64,000 nt of DNA from Burkholderia humptydooensis. GTDB taxonomy: Bacteria; Pseudomonadota; Gammaproteobacteria; Burkholderiales; Burkholderiaceae. The notes beneath the pieces were generated by a model, which had not been told where the DNA came from, did no database searches, and saw only the letters and a program-made list of their open reading frames with translations. Position 1 is the first letter of the stretch. Each line of letters starts with the position of its first letter. This document shows positions 35,107-44,989 of the stretch, piece after piece. The position numbers and the translations under genes are program-made. The stretch spans positions 310,001 to 374,000 of the forward strand of contig NZ_CP013382.1 of assembly GCF_001513745.1 (NCBI RefSeq). Reading direction: 5' to 3'.

Positions 35107-36085
35107 GGCGCACCTTTCCACGGAACACCCAATAGCCCATCGTCGTGTACGCGAGGATGATCGGGATGATGACGGCCGCGCCGATCAGCGTGAACGTCTG
35201 GCTCGAACGCGGCGCCGCGGCTTCCCACAGCGTCATGCCTTGCGGAATCGCATACGGCCACAGGCTCACGAGCAGCCCGACGTAGCCGAGGAACACCAGC
35301 GCGAGCGCGAGCACGAACGGCGTCGTGTCGTGGCGCTCGCGCACCGCGCGGCGCATCAGCACCGCGCACGCCGCGACGAGGAACGGCACCGGCAGCAGCC
35401 GCCAGAACAGCCCCGTCGCGAACCAGCGCTGCGCGATGCTCGTGTCCTGCAGCGGCGTCCACAGGCTCACCACCGCGATGAAGCCGAGCAGCACCACGGT
35501 GAGCGGCCACACGACGCGATGCAGCCGCCGTTGCAGGTCGCCCTCCGTCTTCGCGACGAGCCAGCAGCAGCCGAGCAGCGCATAGGTCGCGACGAGCCCC
35601 AGGCCCGTGAGCAGGCTGAACGGCGTGAGCCAGCCGAACGCGTCGCCCGCGAAGCGGCCGCCGTCGACCGGGATGCCTTGCAGGAACGCGCCGAGCGCGA
35701 CGCCCTGAAAGAACGTCGCGCCCGTCGAGCCGCCGATGAACGCGAGATCCCACAGGTGCTTTGTGCGGCGCGCCTTCGTGCGGATCTCGAACGACACGCC
35801 GCGGAAGATCAGGCACACGAGCATGAACACGAGCGGCAGATAGAGCGCGGAGAGCACGATCGAATAGACGATCGGGAACACCGCGAAGAGCGCCGCGCCG
35901 CCGAGCACGAGCCACGTCTCGTTGCCGTCCCACACGGGCGCGACGGTGTTCATCATCAGATCCCGCTCGTGTTCGGCGGGGAAGAACGGAAACACGATGC
36001 CGATGCCCAGATCGAAGCCGTCGAGCACGACATACATGAACAGGCCGAGTGCGATGATCGCGGCCCAGATTACGGTGACATCCAT
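35078..36085 (-). CDS. cioB: Cytochrome bd-type quinol oxidase subunit II
   Basis: A 335-residue inner-membrane protein with about eight to nine spans, the second subunit of the cyanide-insensitive type bd oxidase. It opens with the subunit II signature LFMYVVLDGFDLGIGIVFPF and continues with PVWDGNETWLVLGGAALFAVFP. It supports the haem-bearing subunit I in oxidising quinol and reducing oxygen to water. It lies 35 bases downstream of cioA and overlaps the DUF2474 gene, so the three form one operon read leftward. Confidence 0.94.
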   Translation of the reverse strand: MDVTVIWAAIIALGLFMYVVLDGFDLGIGIVFPFFPAEHERDLMMNTVAPVWDGNETWLVLGGAALFAVFPIVYSIVLSALYLPLVFMLVCLIFRGVSFEIRTKARRTKHLWDLAFIGGSTGATFFQGVALGAFLQGIPVDGGRFAGDAFGWLTPFSLLTGLGLVATYALLGCCWLVAKTEGDLQRRLHRVVWPLTVVLLGFIAVVSLWTPLQDTSIAQRWFATGLFWRLLPVPFLVAACAVLMRRAVRERHDTTPFVLALALVFLGYVGLLVSLWPYAIPQGMTLWEAAAPRSSQTFTLIGAAVIIPIILAYTTMGYWVFRGKVRHEDQHYYHH

Positions 36086-36120
36086 TTGCTAACCTCGCTT
36101 GGCTTGTTGGCGCGCCGGCT

Positions 36121-37533
36121 TCACGCGGCGTCGATCAACTGGTTCGCGGCCGACAGCGGGCGGCGGGCGGTGTGCCCGGGCCGCGCGTCGTGCGCATCGT
36201 CGGGCGTGTCGCCCGGCAGCGCGGGGCCCTTTCTCATCAGCTTCAGCAGGTAGTAGACGCCCGTGCCGAACACGAGGAAGTACACGACGACGAACGTCAT
36301 CAGCGATACGCTGACCTGCTGCGTCGACAGCGGCGACACCGCGTGCGACGTGCGCATCACGCCGTAGACGACCCACGGCTGGCGGCCCACTTCGGTCGTC
36401 ACCCAGCCGGCGAGCAGCGAGATGAAACCTGTCGGGCCCATCGCGAGCGCGAACTTCTGGAACCACTTCGCTTCATAGAGGCGGCCGCGCCGGCGCAGCA
36501 GCCACGCGAGCGCGGCGAGGCCGATCATCGCGAAGCCGAGCCCGACCATGATCCGGAAGCTCCAGAACACGACGGTCGAATTCGGCCGGTCTTCGGGCGG
36601 GAATGACTTCAGCCCGCGAATTTCGCCGTCCCAGCTATGCGTGAGGATCAGGCTGCCGAGATGCGGAATCGACACCGCGTAGCGCGTGGTTTCCGCCTTC
36701 ATGTCGGGGATGCCGAACAGGTTCAGCGCGGTGCCGCCTTGCTCGGTTTCCCACAGGCCCTCGATCGCGGCGAGCTTCGCGGGCTGATGGCGCAGCGTGT
36801 TGATGCCGTGCTGGTCGCCGATCACCGCTTGCAGCGGCGCGAGCACGAGCAAGAGCCACAGCGACATCGAGAACATCTTCTTCACGGCCCTGTCGCGGCG
36901 GCCCTTCAGCAGGTGCCACGCGGCCGTCGCGGCCACGACGAGCGCGGCGACGACGAACGCGGCGATCGCCATGTGCGCGAGCCGGTACGGGAACGACGGG
37001 TTGAAGATGATCGCGAACCAGTCGGTCGGCACGACCTGGCCGTCGACGATCTCGAAGCCCTGCGGCGTCTGCATCCAACTGTTCGACGCGAGAATCCAGA
37101 ACGTCGAGATCAGCGTGCCGATCGCGACCATCAGCGTCGCGCCGAAGTGCGCGCGCGGGCTCACGCGGTTCCAGCCGAACAGCATGATGCCGAGGAAGCC
37201 CGCTTCGAGGAAGAACGCGGTCATCACCTCGTACATCAGCAGCGGGCCGGTGACGGAGCCGGCGAAGCTCGAGAAGCCGGACCAGTTCGTGCCGAACTGA
37301 TACGCCATCACGACGCCGGACACGACGCCCATGCCGAACGCGACCGCGAAGATCTTCGACCAGAACAGGCAGAGGCTTTTGTAGTACGCCTTGCCGGTCT
37401 TGAGCCAGCGGTATTCGAGCACGGCGACGAAGCTCGAGAGCCCGATGCTCAGTGCGGGAAAGACGATATGGAAGGAGACTGTGAATGCGAACTGCACGCG
37501 GGCCAGATCGAGGGCCGAAAAAGCGGTTTCCAT
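36121..37533 (-). CDS. cioA: Cytochrome bd-type quinol oxidase subunit I, short Q-loop
   Basis: A 470-residue haem-bearing subunit with about nine membrane spans. FTVSFHIVFPALSIG near the N-terminus holds a haem histidine. GDQHGINTLRHQPAKLAAIE is the quinol-site region, and the Q-loop after it is short, the feature that separates CioA proteins from E. coli CydA. GRQPWVVYGVMRTSHAVSP near residue 400 is also conserved. The start METAFSALDLARVQF at 37533 matches family N-termini. A perfect FNR/ANR site lies 178 bases upstream, so oxygen control is likely. Such oxidases allow respiration at low oxygen or with cyanide present. Confidence 0.93.
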   Translation of the reverse strand: METAFSALDLARVQFAFTVSFHIVFPALSIGLSSFVAVLEYRWLKTGKAYYKSLCLFWSKIFAVAFGMGVVSGVVMAYQFGTNWSGFSSFAGSVTGPLLMYEVMTAFFLEAGFLGIMLFGWNRVSPRAHFGATLMVAIGTLISTFWILASNSWMQTPQGFEIVDGQVVPTDWFAIIFNPSFPYRLAHMAIAAFVVAALVVAATAAWHLLKGRRDRAVKKMFSMSLWLLLVLAPLQAVIGDQHGINTLRHQPAKLAAIEGLWETEQGGTALNLFGIPDMKAETTRYAVSIPHLGSLILTHSWDGEIRGLKSFPPEDRPNSTVVFWSFRIMVGLGFAMIGLAALAWLLRRRGRLYEAKWFQKFALAMGPTGFISLLAGWVTTEVGRQPWVVYGVMRTSHAVSPLSTQQVSVSLMTFVVVYFLVFGTGVYYLLKLMRKGPALPGDTPDDAHDARPGHTARRPLSAANQLIDAA

Positions 37534-37934
37534 GCGAGTAGACCGAAGCTGACGACACCCGCCGGCGGGGCTGCCGGCGGCCCCTGCGCCGCGCGCGCAA
37601 GGCCGCAGCTCTAGAGTCGGAACGGAGTATCGCGCTCGGTGTTGCGGTGCGAAATGCGCCAACTCGTCGCAGATGTCCAGCGCCGGCAAGCGCTTTGTCG
37701 ACTTAAATCGTTGATTGGTATCAAGTTTGAAGCGATTTTGTGTGATAGTCGCGGGCGCGGCGGGTTGACGCGCCTGCGTCAATTGACCGCGCTGCGGCGA
37801 AGGCGTCCGCGCGGCGCGAGCTCGGCCGCTTCAGCCGCGCCCGGCGGCGCGACGCGCAATTGCGTACACTCGAACACTCCGCTTCGCCGCACGGCGGATG
37901 TTCCTTCTTCGACTAGACTCCCACGGGACCCCAG
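37534..37934. other. Divergent promoter region, cioAB / threonine aldolase
   Basis: This 401-base gap has no credible gene. It contains a perfect FNR/ANR site at 37711-37724 inside an AT-rich stretch (about 37700-37750), and a possible -10 (TAGACT, about 37914-37919) just before the threonine aldolase start. The remainder is GC-rich and featureless to me. Confidence 0.6.
37711..37724. promoter_or_regulatory. FNR/ANR-type binding site
   Basis: TTGATTGGTATCAA is a perfect match to the FNR consensus TTGAT-N4-ATCAA. It lies 178 bases before cioA and 211 before the threonine aldolase. A site of this kind would make the cio operon respond to oxygen through an ANR-type regulator, which represses or activates depending on its position relative to the transcript start. 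Confidence 0.8.
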
Positions 37935-38948
37935 ATGATCGATTTACGCAGCGATACCGTGACGCGCCCGAGCGCGCCGATGCTGGCCGCGATGACGGCC
38001 GCCGAAGTGGGCGACGACGTATGGGGCGACGACCCCACCGTCGCGCGCCTGCAGGCCGTGGTCGCCGAGCGCGCGGGCAAGGAGGCGGCGCTGTTCTTTC
38101 CGAGCGGCACGCAGAGCAACCTCGCGGCGCTGATGTCGCATTGCGGACGCGGCGACGAATACATCGTCGGCCAGGCCGCGCACACGTACAAGTACGAGGG
38201 CGGCGGCGCGGCGGTGCTCGGCAGCATCCAGCCGCAGCCGATCGAGAACGCCCCGGACGGCACGCTGCCGCTCGAGAAGATCGCGGCAGCGATCAAGCCG
38301 ATCGACGATCACTTCGCCCGCTCGCGCCTCCTCGCGCTCGAGAACACGATCGGCGGCAAGGTGCTGCCGGCGGGCTACGTCGACGAGGCGGTCGCGCTCG
38401 CGCGCAGCCGCGGGCTCGCCACCCATCTCGACGGCGCGCGCGCGTGCAACGCGGCCGTCGCGTCGGGCCGCACGCTCGCCGAGCTGTGCGCGCCGTTCGA
38501 TTCGATCTCGATCTGCTTCTCGAAGGGGCTCGGCGCGCCGGTCGGCTCGGTGCTCGTCGGCAGCCGCGCGCTGATCGACCGCGCGCACCGCTGGCGCAAG
38601 GTGCTGGGCGGCGGCATGCGCCAGGCGGGCGTGCTCGCGGCCGCGTGCCTGTACGCGCTCGATCACAACGTCGAGCGCCTCGCCGACGATCACGCGAACG
38701 CCGAGCGCCTCGCGCAAGGGCTCGCGCGGATCGAGCCGGTGAAGGTGCTGTCGCAGGCGACGAACATGGTGTTCGCGCAGATTCCCGAAGCCGATTGCGC
38801 GCCGCTCGAGGCGTGGCTCAACGAGCGCGGCATCCTCACGCAGATGCTGTATGCGTCGCGCTTCGTCACGCATTGCGACGTGTCACCTGAGGACATCGAC
38901 ACGGCCGTCGCGGCGATCAGCGCGTACTTCGCGCGTTCGCGCGCCTGA
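37935..38948 (+). CDS. ltaE: Low-specificity L-threonine aldolase
   Basis: A PLP enzyme of 337 residues that splits L-threonine or L-allo-threonine to glycine and acetaldehyde. It opens MIDLRSDTVTRPSAPMLAAM, the family signature. The PLP lysine is in SISICFSKGLGAPVGSVLVG (about residue 199), and HLDGARACNA carries the aspartate that pairs with the PLP ring. Length matches the family. It converges with the ArgP-like regulator, whose 3' end overlaps it by about 30 bases. It is unlinked to the oxidase apart from the shared upstream gap. Confidence 0.93.
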   Translation: MIDLRSDTVTRPSAPMLAAMTAAEVGDDVWGDDPTVARLQAVVAERAGKEAALFFPSGTQSNLAALMSHCGRGDEYIVGQAAHTYKYEGGGAAVLGSIQPQPIENAPDGTLPLEKIAAAIKPIDDHFARSRLLALENTIGGKVLPAGYVDEAVALARSRGLATHLDGARACNAAVASGRTLAELCAPFDSISICFSKGLGAPVGSVLVGSRALIDRAHRWRKVLGGGMRQAGVLAAACLYALDHNVERLADDHANAERLAQGLARIEPVKVLSQATNMVFAQIPEADCAPLEAWLNERGILTQMLYASRFVTHCDVSPEDIDTAVAAISAYFARSRA

Positions 38949-39888
38949 CGGCCGCCGCCGCGGGCCGCGCGGCCGCCTTCGCGGCGCCGCGCGGCAGCGG
39001 CGCGAGCAGTTGCTGCGCGGCCTCGACGACCCGCGACGACAGCGATTCCATCTTCGGCGACTGCACGGTCCACGCGTGCCAGTACAGCGACACGTCGGTC
39101 GAATGCGCGGGCGCGAGATCGACGAGCCGCTGCCCGGCGAGCGGCGCCGTGCCGAGCAGCAGCTCGGGCACCATCGCATAGCCCAGCCCGTGCCGCACGG
39201 CGGCGAAGTGCGCGTGCGTGCCCGGCACGTAGTGGCACGGAAACGCGCCGTCCGGCAGGCCGAGCTTGTCGCGCAGAAACGACGATTGCAGCGTGTCGCG
39301 CCGGCCGTGCGCGACGACGGGCGCGTCGCGCGCGCTCTCGCGCGTCAAGCCCTGCGGGAACCAGCGCGCGGCGAATTCCTCCGCGGCGATCAGCCGGTAG
39401 CGCATCGTGCCGAGCGGCGTCGAGAAGCAGCCGCGCATCGGCTTGCTCTGCGTCGTCACGCAGCCGATCGCCATCCCGCTTTCGAGCAGCGCGAACGTGT
39501 GCTCCTGATCCTCGACGATCAGCTCGAACAGCACCCGCTCGCCGGCGAGCACTGAGGTCAGCGCCGGCAGGAACCACGAGCCGAGGCTGTCCGAGTTGAG
39601 CGCGATCGCGACCGCGATCGTCGAGCCGCGTTCGGCTTCGAGCTCGGCCTGCAGATCCGCCTGCAACAGCGCCATGCGGCGCAGATGCTGCAGCACGCGC
39701 TGGCCGGCGGACGTCGGCCGGCACGGCCGCGTGCGCAGCAAGAGCGGCGCGCCGAGGCTCGCTTCCAGCGCGCGCACGCGCTGCGTGACGGCCGACGCGG
39801 TCACGTGCAGCCGCGCCGCCGCCTGCTCGAAGCTGCCGGTATCGGCGACGGCGACGAGCGCCGCCGCCTGTTTCGGATCGATCGTCAT
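38917..39888 (-). CDS. argP: ArgP/IciA-like LysR regulator
   Basis: A 323-residue LysR regulator. The N-terminus (IDPKQAAALVAVADTGSFEQ, then SAVTQRVRALEASLGAPLLL) is typical of ArgP/IciA proteins, which sense lysine and arginine and control amino-acid export and transport. The effector domain opens with VAIALNSDSLGSWFLPAL, also an ArgP feature. ATG at 39888 was chosen over 39921 because ArgP proteins begin close to this point. An AT-rich palindrome lies 44 bases upstream. No lysE/argO exporter gene is adjacent. The symbol is a family-level call. Confidence 0.8.
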   Translation of the reverse strand: MTIDPKQAAALVAVADTGSFEQAAARLHVTASAVTQRVRALEASLGAPLLLRTRPCRPTSAGQRVLQHLRRMALLQADLQAELEAERGSTIAVAIALNSDSLGSWFLPALTSVLAGERVLFELIVEDQEHTFALLESGMAIGCVTTQSKPMRGCFSTPLGTMRYRLIAAEEFAARWFPQGLTRESARDAPVVAHGRRDTLQSSFLRDKLGLPDGAFPCHYVPGTHAHFAAVRHGLGYAMVPELLLGTAPLAGQRLVDLAPAHSTDVSLYWHAWTVQSPKMESLSSRVVEAAQQLLAPLPRGAAKAAARPAAAAVRRANARSTR

Positions 39889-39931
39889 CTGTCGCTCGCT
39901 TTGCGCCGGCTGAACCGGCATCCTAAATAAA

Positions 39932-39958
39932 ATTTAGCGTAATCAATTTAAGCTAAAT
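39932..39958. promoter_or_regulatory. AT-rich LysR-type palindrome upstream of argP
   Basis: ATTTAGC and GCTAAAT are perfect 7-base arms 13 bases apart, in a roughly 35-base AT-rich island. They lie between the ArgP start and the penicillin-binding protein gene. The T-N11-A pattern within suggests an autoregulatory LysR operator, and it may also affect the divergent gene. Confidence 0.6.
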
Positions 39959-40064
39959 ATTGTACCGACATCGGAATCCTCCCCGGACAATGCGCGCGTG
40001 CGCATCGTGCGCTGCAACATCCGCGCGGCGCCGCACGCCGCATCTGCAAAGGAAGGATTTCGAC

Positions 40065-42218
40065 ATGACCGATCACACGCCGAACCCGTCGCGGCAAACC
40101 CCGCCGACGCCGCCTCGAGGGCCTGCACCGAAGCGCCGCCGCCGCTATTTCCGCACGCTCGCGGGCCTCGTGCTCGGCGCGGCGATCGCCGGCGGCGCGG
40201 TCGGCGCGTGGACGCTGCATCGCATCTGGACGGAGCTGCCTTCCGTCGAGCCGCTCGCCGTCTACCGGCCGGCGCTGCCGCTGCGGATCTTCTCTCGCGA
40301 CGGCGAATTGCTCGCCGAATACGGCGTCGAGCGCCGCGAGTTCGTGCCGCTCGAACGCATCCCGCCGCTCGTGCGGCACGCGCTGCTCGCGGCCGAGGAC
40401 GCGCAGTTCTATGCGCACGGCGCGGTCGATATCGGCGGGCTCGCGCGCGCGACGGTCGCGAACGTCGTCACCGGCCAGCCGGGGCAGGGCGGCAGCACGA
40501 TCACGATGCAGGTCGCGCGCAACTTCTTTCTGACGCGCGACAAGGTGCTGAGCCGCAAGCTCGCCGAGATCCTGATGTCGTACAAGCTCGAGCGCGCGTA
40601 CAGCAAGGACAAGCTGCTCGAGCTGTACATGAACGAGATCTACCTCGGCGAGCGCGCGTACGGGTTCGCGGCCGCCGCGTCGGTCTACTTCGGCAAGCCG
40701 CTCGATGCGCTCACGCCCGGCGAGGCGGCCGTGCTCGCCGGCCTGCCGAAGGCGCCGTCCGCGTTCAATCCGGTCGTCAATCCGGCGCGCGCGACGACGC
40801 GCCGCGACTACGTGCTCGGCCGCATGCGCGCGCTCGGGTATCTCGACGAAGCCGCATACCGGCAGGCCGTCGACGCGCCGGTCGCGCTCGCGACCACGCC
40901 GCCGCCCGGCATCCTTGCCGCGCCGTACGTCGCCGAGCGCGCGCGCCGGATGATGGTCGAGCGCTTCCACGACGACGCGTACACGCTCGGCCTCGACGTG
41001 ACGACGACGATCGCGATGCGCGACCAGCGCGCAGCCGACGCGGCGCTCGCGCGCGGGCTCAAGCTTGGCGGCCGGCGCGACGCGAAGGACGCGAAGGACG
41101 CGCTCGAAGGCGCGCTCGTGTCGGTCGACGCGGCGACGGGCGACATCCTCGCGCTCTCGGGCGGCGCGGATTTCTCGCACAACGTGTTCGACCACGCGCT
41201 GCAGGCGTATCGGCAGCCGGGCTCGAGCTTCAAGCCGTTCGTCTATTCGGCCGCGCTGGAGAAAGGGATGTTTCCCGGCGTGCTGATCGACGACACGCAG
41301 CGCACGCTGTCGCGCGACGAGACGGGCGCGAATCCGTGGCGGCCGCGCAATTTCGGCAACCACTACGAAGGCTTCATTCCGGTGCGGCGCGGGCTGATGC
41401 GCTCGAAGAACCTCGTCGCGGTGAGCCTGATGCAGGTTGCGCAGCCGGATTTCGTCCAGCAGCACGCGGCGCGCTTCGGCTTCGAGCCGCTGCGCAATCC
41501 CGCGTCGCTGCCGCTCGCGCTCGGCGCGGGCTCGGCGACGCCGCTGCAGGTCGCGACCGCCTACGGCGTGTTCGCGAACGGCGGCGTGCGCATGGAGCCG
41601 CGCCTGATCGAATCGGTCCGGCAGCGGCAGGGCGGCGTGCTGTTCGACGCGCGGCCGCCGGCCGGCGTGCGCGCCATCTCGGAGCGCAACGCGTTCGTGA
41701 TGGACAGCATGCTGCGCGACGTCGTCGCGCATGGCACCGCGCGCCGCGCGGTCGCGCTCAAGCGCGCCGACGCGGCCGGCAAGACCGGCACGTCGAACGG
41801 CTCGAAGGACGTGTGGTTCGCCGGCTATTCGTCCGGCGTCGTGTCGGTCGTCTGGATGGGCTACGACACGCCGCGCAGCCTCGGCCGCGCGACGGGCGCG
41901 TCGGCCGCGCTGCCCGTGTGGGTCGACTACATGAAGACCGCGATCGACGGCCGCGGCGCGATCGAGCGCACGCCGCCCGCGGACGTCGCGCTCGTCGACG
42001 GCGATTTCATCTACGCCGAATATGCGGGCGGCGGCAAGTGCTCGCCGTCGCTGCCGCCATTCGTGCGCAGCCCGTTCGCGTGCGACGCGGCGCGGCGGGG
42101 AGCGGCGGACGGCGACGCGCCGGCCAGCGCGACCGATGCGGCGCGCGTGCCGACGCCGCCCGCCGTCGACGCGGCCGAGCGCGCGCGCGTGCTCGAACTG
42201 TTCCGCACCGAAGACTGA
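40065..42218 (+). CDS. Class A penicillin-binding protein (PBP1A-like)
   Basis: A bifunctional cell-wall synthase of 717 residues. One N-terminal membrane helix (TLAGLVLGAAIAGGAVGAWT) is followed by a glycosyltransferase domain (about residues 70-250): LLAAEDAQFYAHGAVDIGG with the catalytic glutamate, then GGSTITMQVARNFFL. The transpeptidase domain has SSFK (about residue 387) with the nucleophile serine, SKN in MRSKNLVAVSL, and KTGTSNG (about residue 572). It is shorter than the main PBP1A and lacks its extra OB domain, so it may be a secondary enzyme. AAAGGAAGGATTTCGAC precedes the ATG. Confidence 0.92.
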   Translation: MTDHTPNPSRQTPPTPPRGPAPKRRRRYFRTLAGLVLGAAIAGGAVGAWTLHRIWTELPSVEPLAVYRPALPLRIFSRDGELLAEYGVERREFVPLERIPPLVRHALLAAEDAQFYAHGAVDIGGLARATVANVVTGQPGQGGSTITMQVARNFFLTRDKVLSRKLAEILMSYKLERAYSKDKLLELYMNEIYLGERAYGFAAAASVYFGKPLDALTPGEAAVLAGLPKAPSAFNPVVNPARATTRRDYVLGRMRALGYLDEAAYRQAVDAPVALATTPPPGILAAPYVAERARRMMVERFHDDAYTLGLDVTTTIAMRDQRAADAALARGLKLGGRRDAKDAKDALEGALVSVDAATGDILALSGGADFSHNVFDHALQAYRQPGSSFKPFVYSAALEKGMFPGVLIDDTQRTLSRDETGANPWRPRNFGNHYEGFIPVRRGLMRSKNLVAVSLMQVAQPDFVQQHAARFGFEPLRNPASLPLALGAGSATPLQVATAYGVFANGGVRMEPRLIESVRQRQGGVLFDARPPAGVRAISERNAFVMDSMLRDVVAHGTARRAVALKRADAAGKTGTSNGSKDVWFAGYSSGVVSVVWMGYDTPRSLGRATGASAALPVWVDYMKTAIDGRGAIERTPPADVALVDGDFIYAEYAGGGKCSPSLPPFVRSPFACDAARRGAADGDAPASATDAARVPTPPAVDAAERARVLELFRTED

Positions 42219-42230
42219 GGGCAGGCGCAC

Positions 42231-42839
42231 ATGCATACGCTCTACCTGATCGCGATCGTCGCCGAAGCGATGTCGGGCGCGCTGATGGGCATGCGGCGCG
42301 GGATGGACCGGTTTGGTCTCGCGCTCGTCGGCGCGGTGACCGCGCTGGGCGGCGGCACCGTGCGCGACGTGCTGCTCGGCCGCTATCCGCTGACCTGGGT
42401 CGCGCACCCCGAATACCTGCTGCTGACGCTCGCGGCGGCGACGTTCGCGTCGATGACGGCGACGCACGTCGCGCGGCTGAAGTCGCTGTTCACGGCCGTC
42501 GACGCGCTCGGGCTCGCGGCGTTTTCGATCATCGGCTGCGACGTCGCGGCGACCGTGAACGGCAGCCCGGTCGTGATCGTGCTCGCCGGCGCGATCACCG
42601 GCGTCTGCGGCGGGATGCTGCGCGATCTGCTCTGCAACGAGATGCCGCTCGTGCTGCGCAGGGAGCTGTACGCGAGCGTCGCGCTGCTGACGGGCGGGCT
42701 ATATGTCGGCATGAAGGCGGTCGGCGCCGCGGAAGGTTTCGCGACCGTCGCCGCGCTGGCCGCGGGATTCGCGCTCCGGATGCTCGCCGTGCGGCGCGGC
42801 TGGCGGTTGAAGGCGTTTCACACGGCCGACGCCGGCTGA
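42231..42839 (+). CDS. TRIC/YicG-family (UPF0126) membrane channel
   Basis: A 202-residue protein with seven predicted membrane spans in two repeated three-helix units, each with a glycine-rich motif: GAVTALGGGTVRDVLLGRYPL in the first and GAITGVCGGMLRDLLCNEMPL in the second. This is the TRIC cation-channel fold found in bacteria as YicG-like proteins; members have been linked to potassium or glycine transport. It follows the penicillin-binding protein by 12 bases and may be cotranscribed, though a functional link is not obvious. Confidence 0.9.
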   Translation: MHTLYLIAIVAEAMSGALMGMRRGMDRFGLALVGAVTALGGGTVRDVLLGRYPLTWVAHPEYLLLTLAAATFASMTATHVARLKSLFTAVDALGLAAFSIIGCDVAATVNGSPVVIVLAGAITGVCGGMLRDLLCNEMPLVLRRELYASVALLTGGLYVGMKAVGAAEGFATVAALAAGFALRMLAVRRGWRLKAFHTADAG

Positions 42840-42863
42840 CGCCGCCGCCGCGCGCGCTGTAGT

Positions 42864-42891
42864 CGCTCATTGGCCGCTCATTGGCCGCTCA
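42864..42891. repeat. 11-base tandem repeat at the hmuV stop
   Basis: Two exact copies of CGCTCATTGGC and a partial third lie between the TRIC gene and hmuV. The partial copy covers the hmuV stop codon, so copy changes would only affect the 3' end of that message. Confidence 0.6.
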
Positions 42892-43707
42892 GGCGGGCAC
42901 GATGACGGGCGCGACGCCGTCGCCCGCATCGACGAGCCGCACGCGAAAGCCGTAGCAACGTTCGATCAGCGCGGGGCGCAGCACGTCGGCGGGCGCGCCG
43001 TCGGCGACGATCGCGCCGCCCGCGAGCATCGCGATGCGATCCGCATGGCGCGCGGCGAGATTCGGATCGTGGACGATCGTCAGCACGCCGAGGCGCCAGT
43101 CGCGCGACAGGCGCCGAACCGTGTCGAGCAATTGATGCTGGTGCGCGAGGTCGAGCGCGGCGGTGGGTTCGTCGAGCAGCAGGTAGCGCGGCGCGCGTGC
43201 CGCGTCCGCCGACGGCCAGAGCTGCGCGAGCACGCGCGCGAACTGCACGCGGGCGAGCTCGCCGCCCGACAGCGTCGTCACGTCGCGCGTGTCGAGTGTC
43301 GATGCGCCGGCGAGCGCGAGCGCCTGCGACGCGATCTCGCCGTCCTCGCGCGCGAGTGCGCCCGCGCGGCGCGCGTGCGGGTAGCGGCCGAGCAGCACGA
43401 TGTCGCGCGCGCCGAACGCGAACGCGGGCCGCGAGGCCTGCGGCAGCACCGCGCGCAGCCGCGCGAGGCGCGTCGCGTCGATCGTGTGAAGCGGCTCGCC
43501 GTTCAGCGCGACGTCGCCGCGCACCGTCGCGCCGCGCGCGCGGCCGCCGGCCGGCAGGTCGCCCGCGAGCGCGCCGAGCAGCGTGCTCTTGCCCGCGCCG
43601 TTGCGGCCGAGCAATGCGGTGACGCAGCCGGGCGCGATCCGGATCGACAGATCGTCGAGGACGACGCGGCCGTCGCGCGCGACGTGAAGGTGTTCGGCAG
43701 TCAGCAT
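42889..43707 (-). CDS. hmuV: Heme ABC transporter ATP-binding protein
   Basis: The ATPase of the heme importer, 272 residues. Walker A is GRNGAGKST (about residues 34-42), the signature is [15 protein letters not shown], and Walker B is [13 protein letters not shown]. HmuV-specific features include the start [20 protein letters not shown] and the loop with [23 protein letters not shown]. It works with HmuU at the inner-membrane face. It is last in the leftward operon, 160 bases after hmuU, a wider gap than usual but without a terminator that I can see. Confidence 0.93.
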   Translation of the reverse strand: MLTAEHLHVARDGRVVLDDLSIRIAPGCVTALLGRNGAGKSTLLGALAGDLPAGGRARGATVRGDVALNGEPLHTIDATRLARLRAVLPQASRPAFAFGARDIVLLGRYPHARRAGALAREDGEIASQALALAGASTLDTRDVTTLSGGELARVQFARVLAQLWPSADAARAPRYLLLDEPTAALDLAHQHQLLDTVRRLSRDWRLGVLTIVHDPNLAARHADRIAMLAGGAIVADGAPADVLRPALIERCYGFRVRLVDAGDGVAPVIVPA

Positions 43708-43867
43708 GGCGTTCGATCGGATGTCGGTTCGCGCGGCGGCGCGGCGGGTCGAGAAAGGCTGCGTGCGTTCCCGTTCGGAATTGGGGCGGCGAATGTCTTG
43801 ACGCGGCAGGATGCTTGACGCGCGCGGGCGTTTGCCGCACGCGGACGATCTGGTTGCGTGCGCAACG

Positions 43868-44989
43868 TCATGCTCCCAACGCGCCGCGCCGCTTCCTCAG
43901 CAGCGCGAGAAAGAACGGCGCGCCGATCAGCGCGGTGAGGATGCCGAGCGGAATCTCGGCCGGCGCGGCGAGCGTTCGCGCGGCGAGATCGGCGGCCACC
44001 GTGAGCAGCGCGCCGAAAAGCGCCGCGCCCGGCATCACGATCCGCTGATCGGGGCCGGCCGCGAGCCGCACGCAATGCGGCGCGACGAGCCCGATGAAGC
44101 CGATCGCGCCGGTGCACGACACGAGCGCGCCGACGCACATCGCGGCTCCGACGAGCACGCGCCGCTTCACGCGCGGCACCGGCACGCCGAGATGCATCGC
44201 TTCGCTTTCGCCGAGCTGCAGCGCGTTCAGCGCGTGCCGCTCGCGCGCGAGCAGCGCGCCGCCGGCGAGCGCGAACGGCGCGACGGCGGCGATCGTGCGC
44301 CATTGCGCGCCGCCGACGCTGCCGAGGCTCCAGAACGTCAGCGAGCGCAGTTGCACGTCGTCGGCGATGTACGTGAGGAGCCCGATCGCCGCGCCGGCGA
44401 GCGCGTTGATCGCGATGCCGGCGAGCAGCAGCAGCGGCAGCGCGAGCCGGCCGCGCGCGACCGCGAGCCGGTAGACGAGCGCCGCGACCGCGAGCGCGCC
44501 GGCGAACGCGGCGACGGGCAGCAGGCCGAGCGCGACCGGCGCCGCGACGAGCGGGCCGAGCACGATCAGCGCCGACGCGCCGAGCGCCGCGCCGCTCGAT
44601 ACGCCGATCAGGCCCGGATCGGCGAGCGGATTGCGAAAGAGCCCCTGCATTGCCGCGCCGGCCGCGCCGAAGCCGGCGCCGACGAGGAGCGCGAGCGCGA
44701 CGCGCGGCACGCGGATGTCGACGAGCACCGCGCGCGCCTGGCGCAGCGCGGCGTCGCCCGCGAGCTGTGCGTCGGTCGCGGCGAGCGCGTCGAGCAGTTG
44801 CGCGGGCGAGAGCCGGTACGCGCCGAGGCAGAGCGCGGCGATCGACGCGGCGGCGAGCGTGGCGGCGAGCGCGGCGAGCGTCCATCGCGCGCGCCGCCGG
44901 CGCAGTGCGGCGATGGCCGACGAGGCGAGCGCCGGACGGCGCTCGGCGGGCGTCGGGTCGACCGAAGGGGAACGGGCGGCGAGGCTCAT
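43868..44989 (-). CDS. hmuU: Heme ABC transporter permease
   Basis: A FecCD-family permease of 373 residues with about ten membrane spans. Family signatures include [40 protein letters not shown] (the loop that contacts the ATPase) and the end [14 protein letters not shown]. The first 35 residues are a cytoplasmic extension. It forms a homodimer that passes heme from periplasmic HmuT to the cytoplasm. The gap to hmuT is 220 bases and holds no gene I can support. Confidence 0.93.
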   Translation of the reverse strand: MSLAARSPSVDPTPAERRPALASSAIAALRRRRARWTLAALAATLAAASIAALCLGAYRLSPAQLLDALAATDAQLAGDAALRQARAVLVDIRVPRVALALLVGAGFGAAGAAMQGLFRNPLADPGLIGVSSGAALGASALIVLGPLVAAPVALGLLPVAAFAGALAVAALVYRLAVARGRLALPLLLLAGIAINALAGAAIGLLTYIADDVQLRSLTFWSLGSVGGAQWRTIAAVAPFALAGGALLARERHALNALQLGESEAMHLGVPVPRVKRRVLVGAAMCVGALVSCTGAIGFIGLVAPHCVRLAAGPDQRIVMPGAALFGALLTVAADLAARTLAAPAEIPLGILTALIGAPFFLALLRKRRGALGA

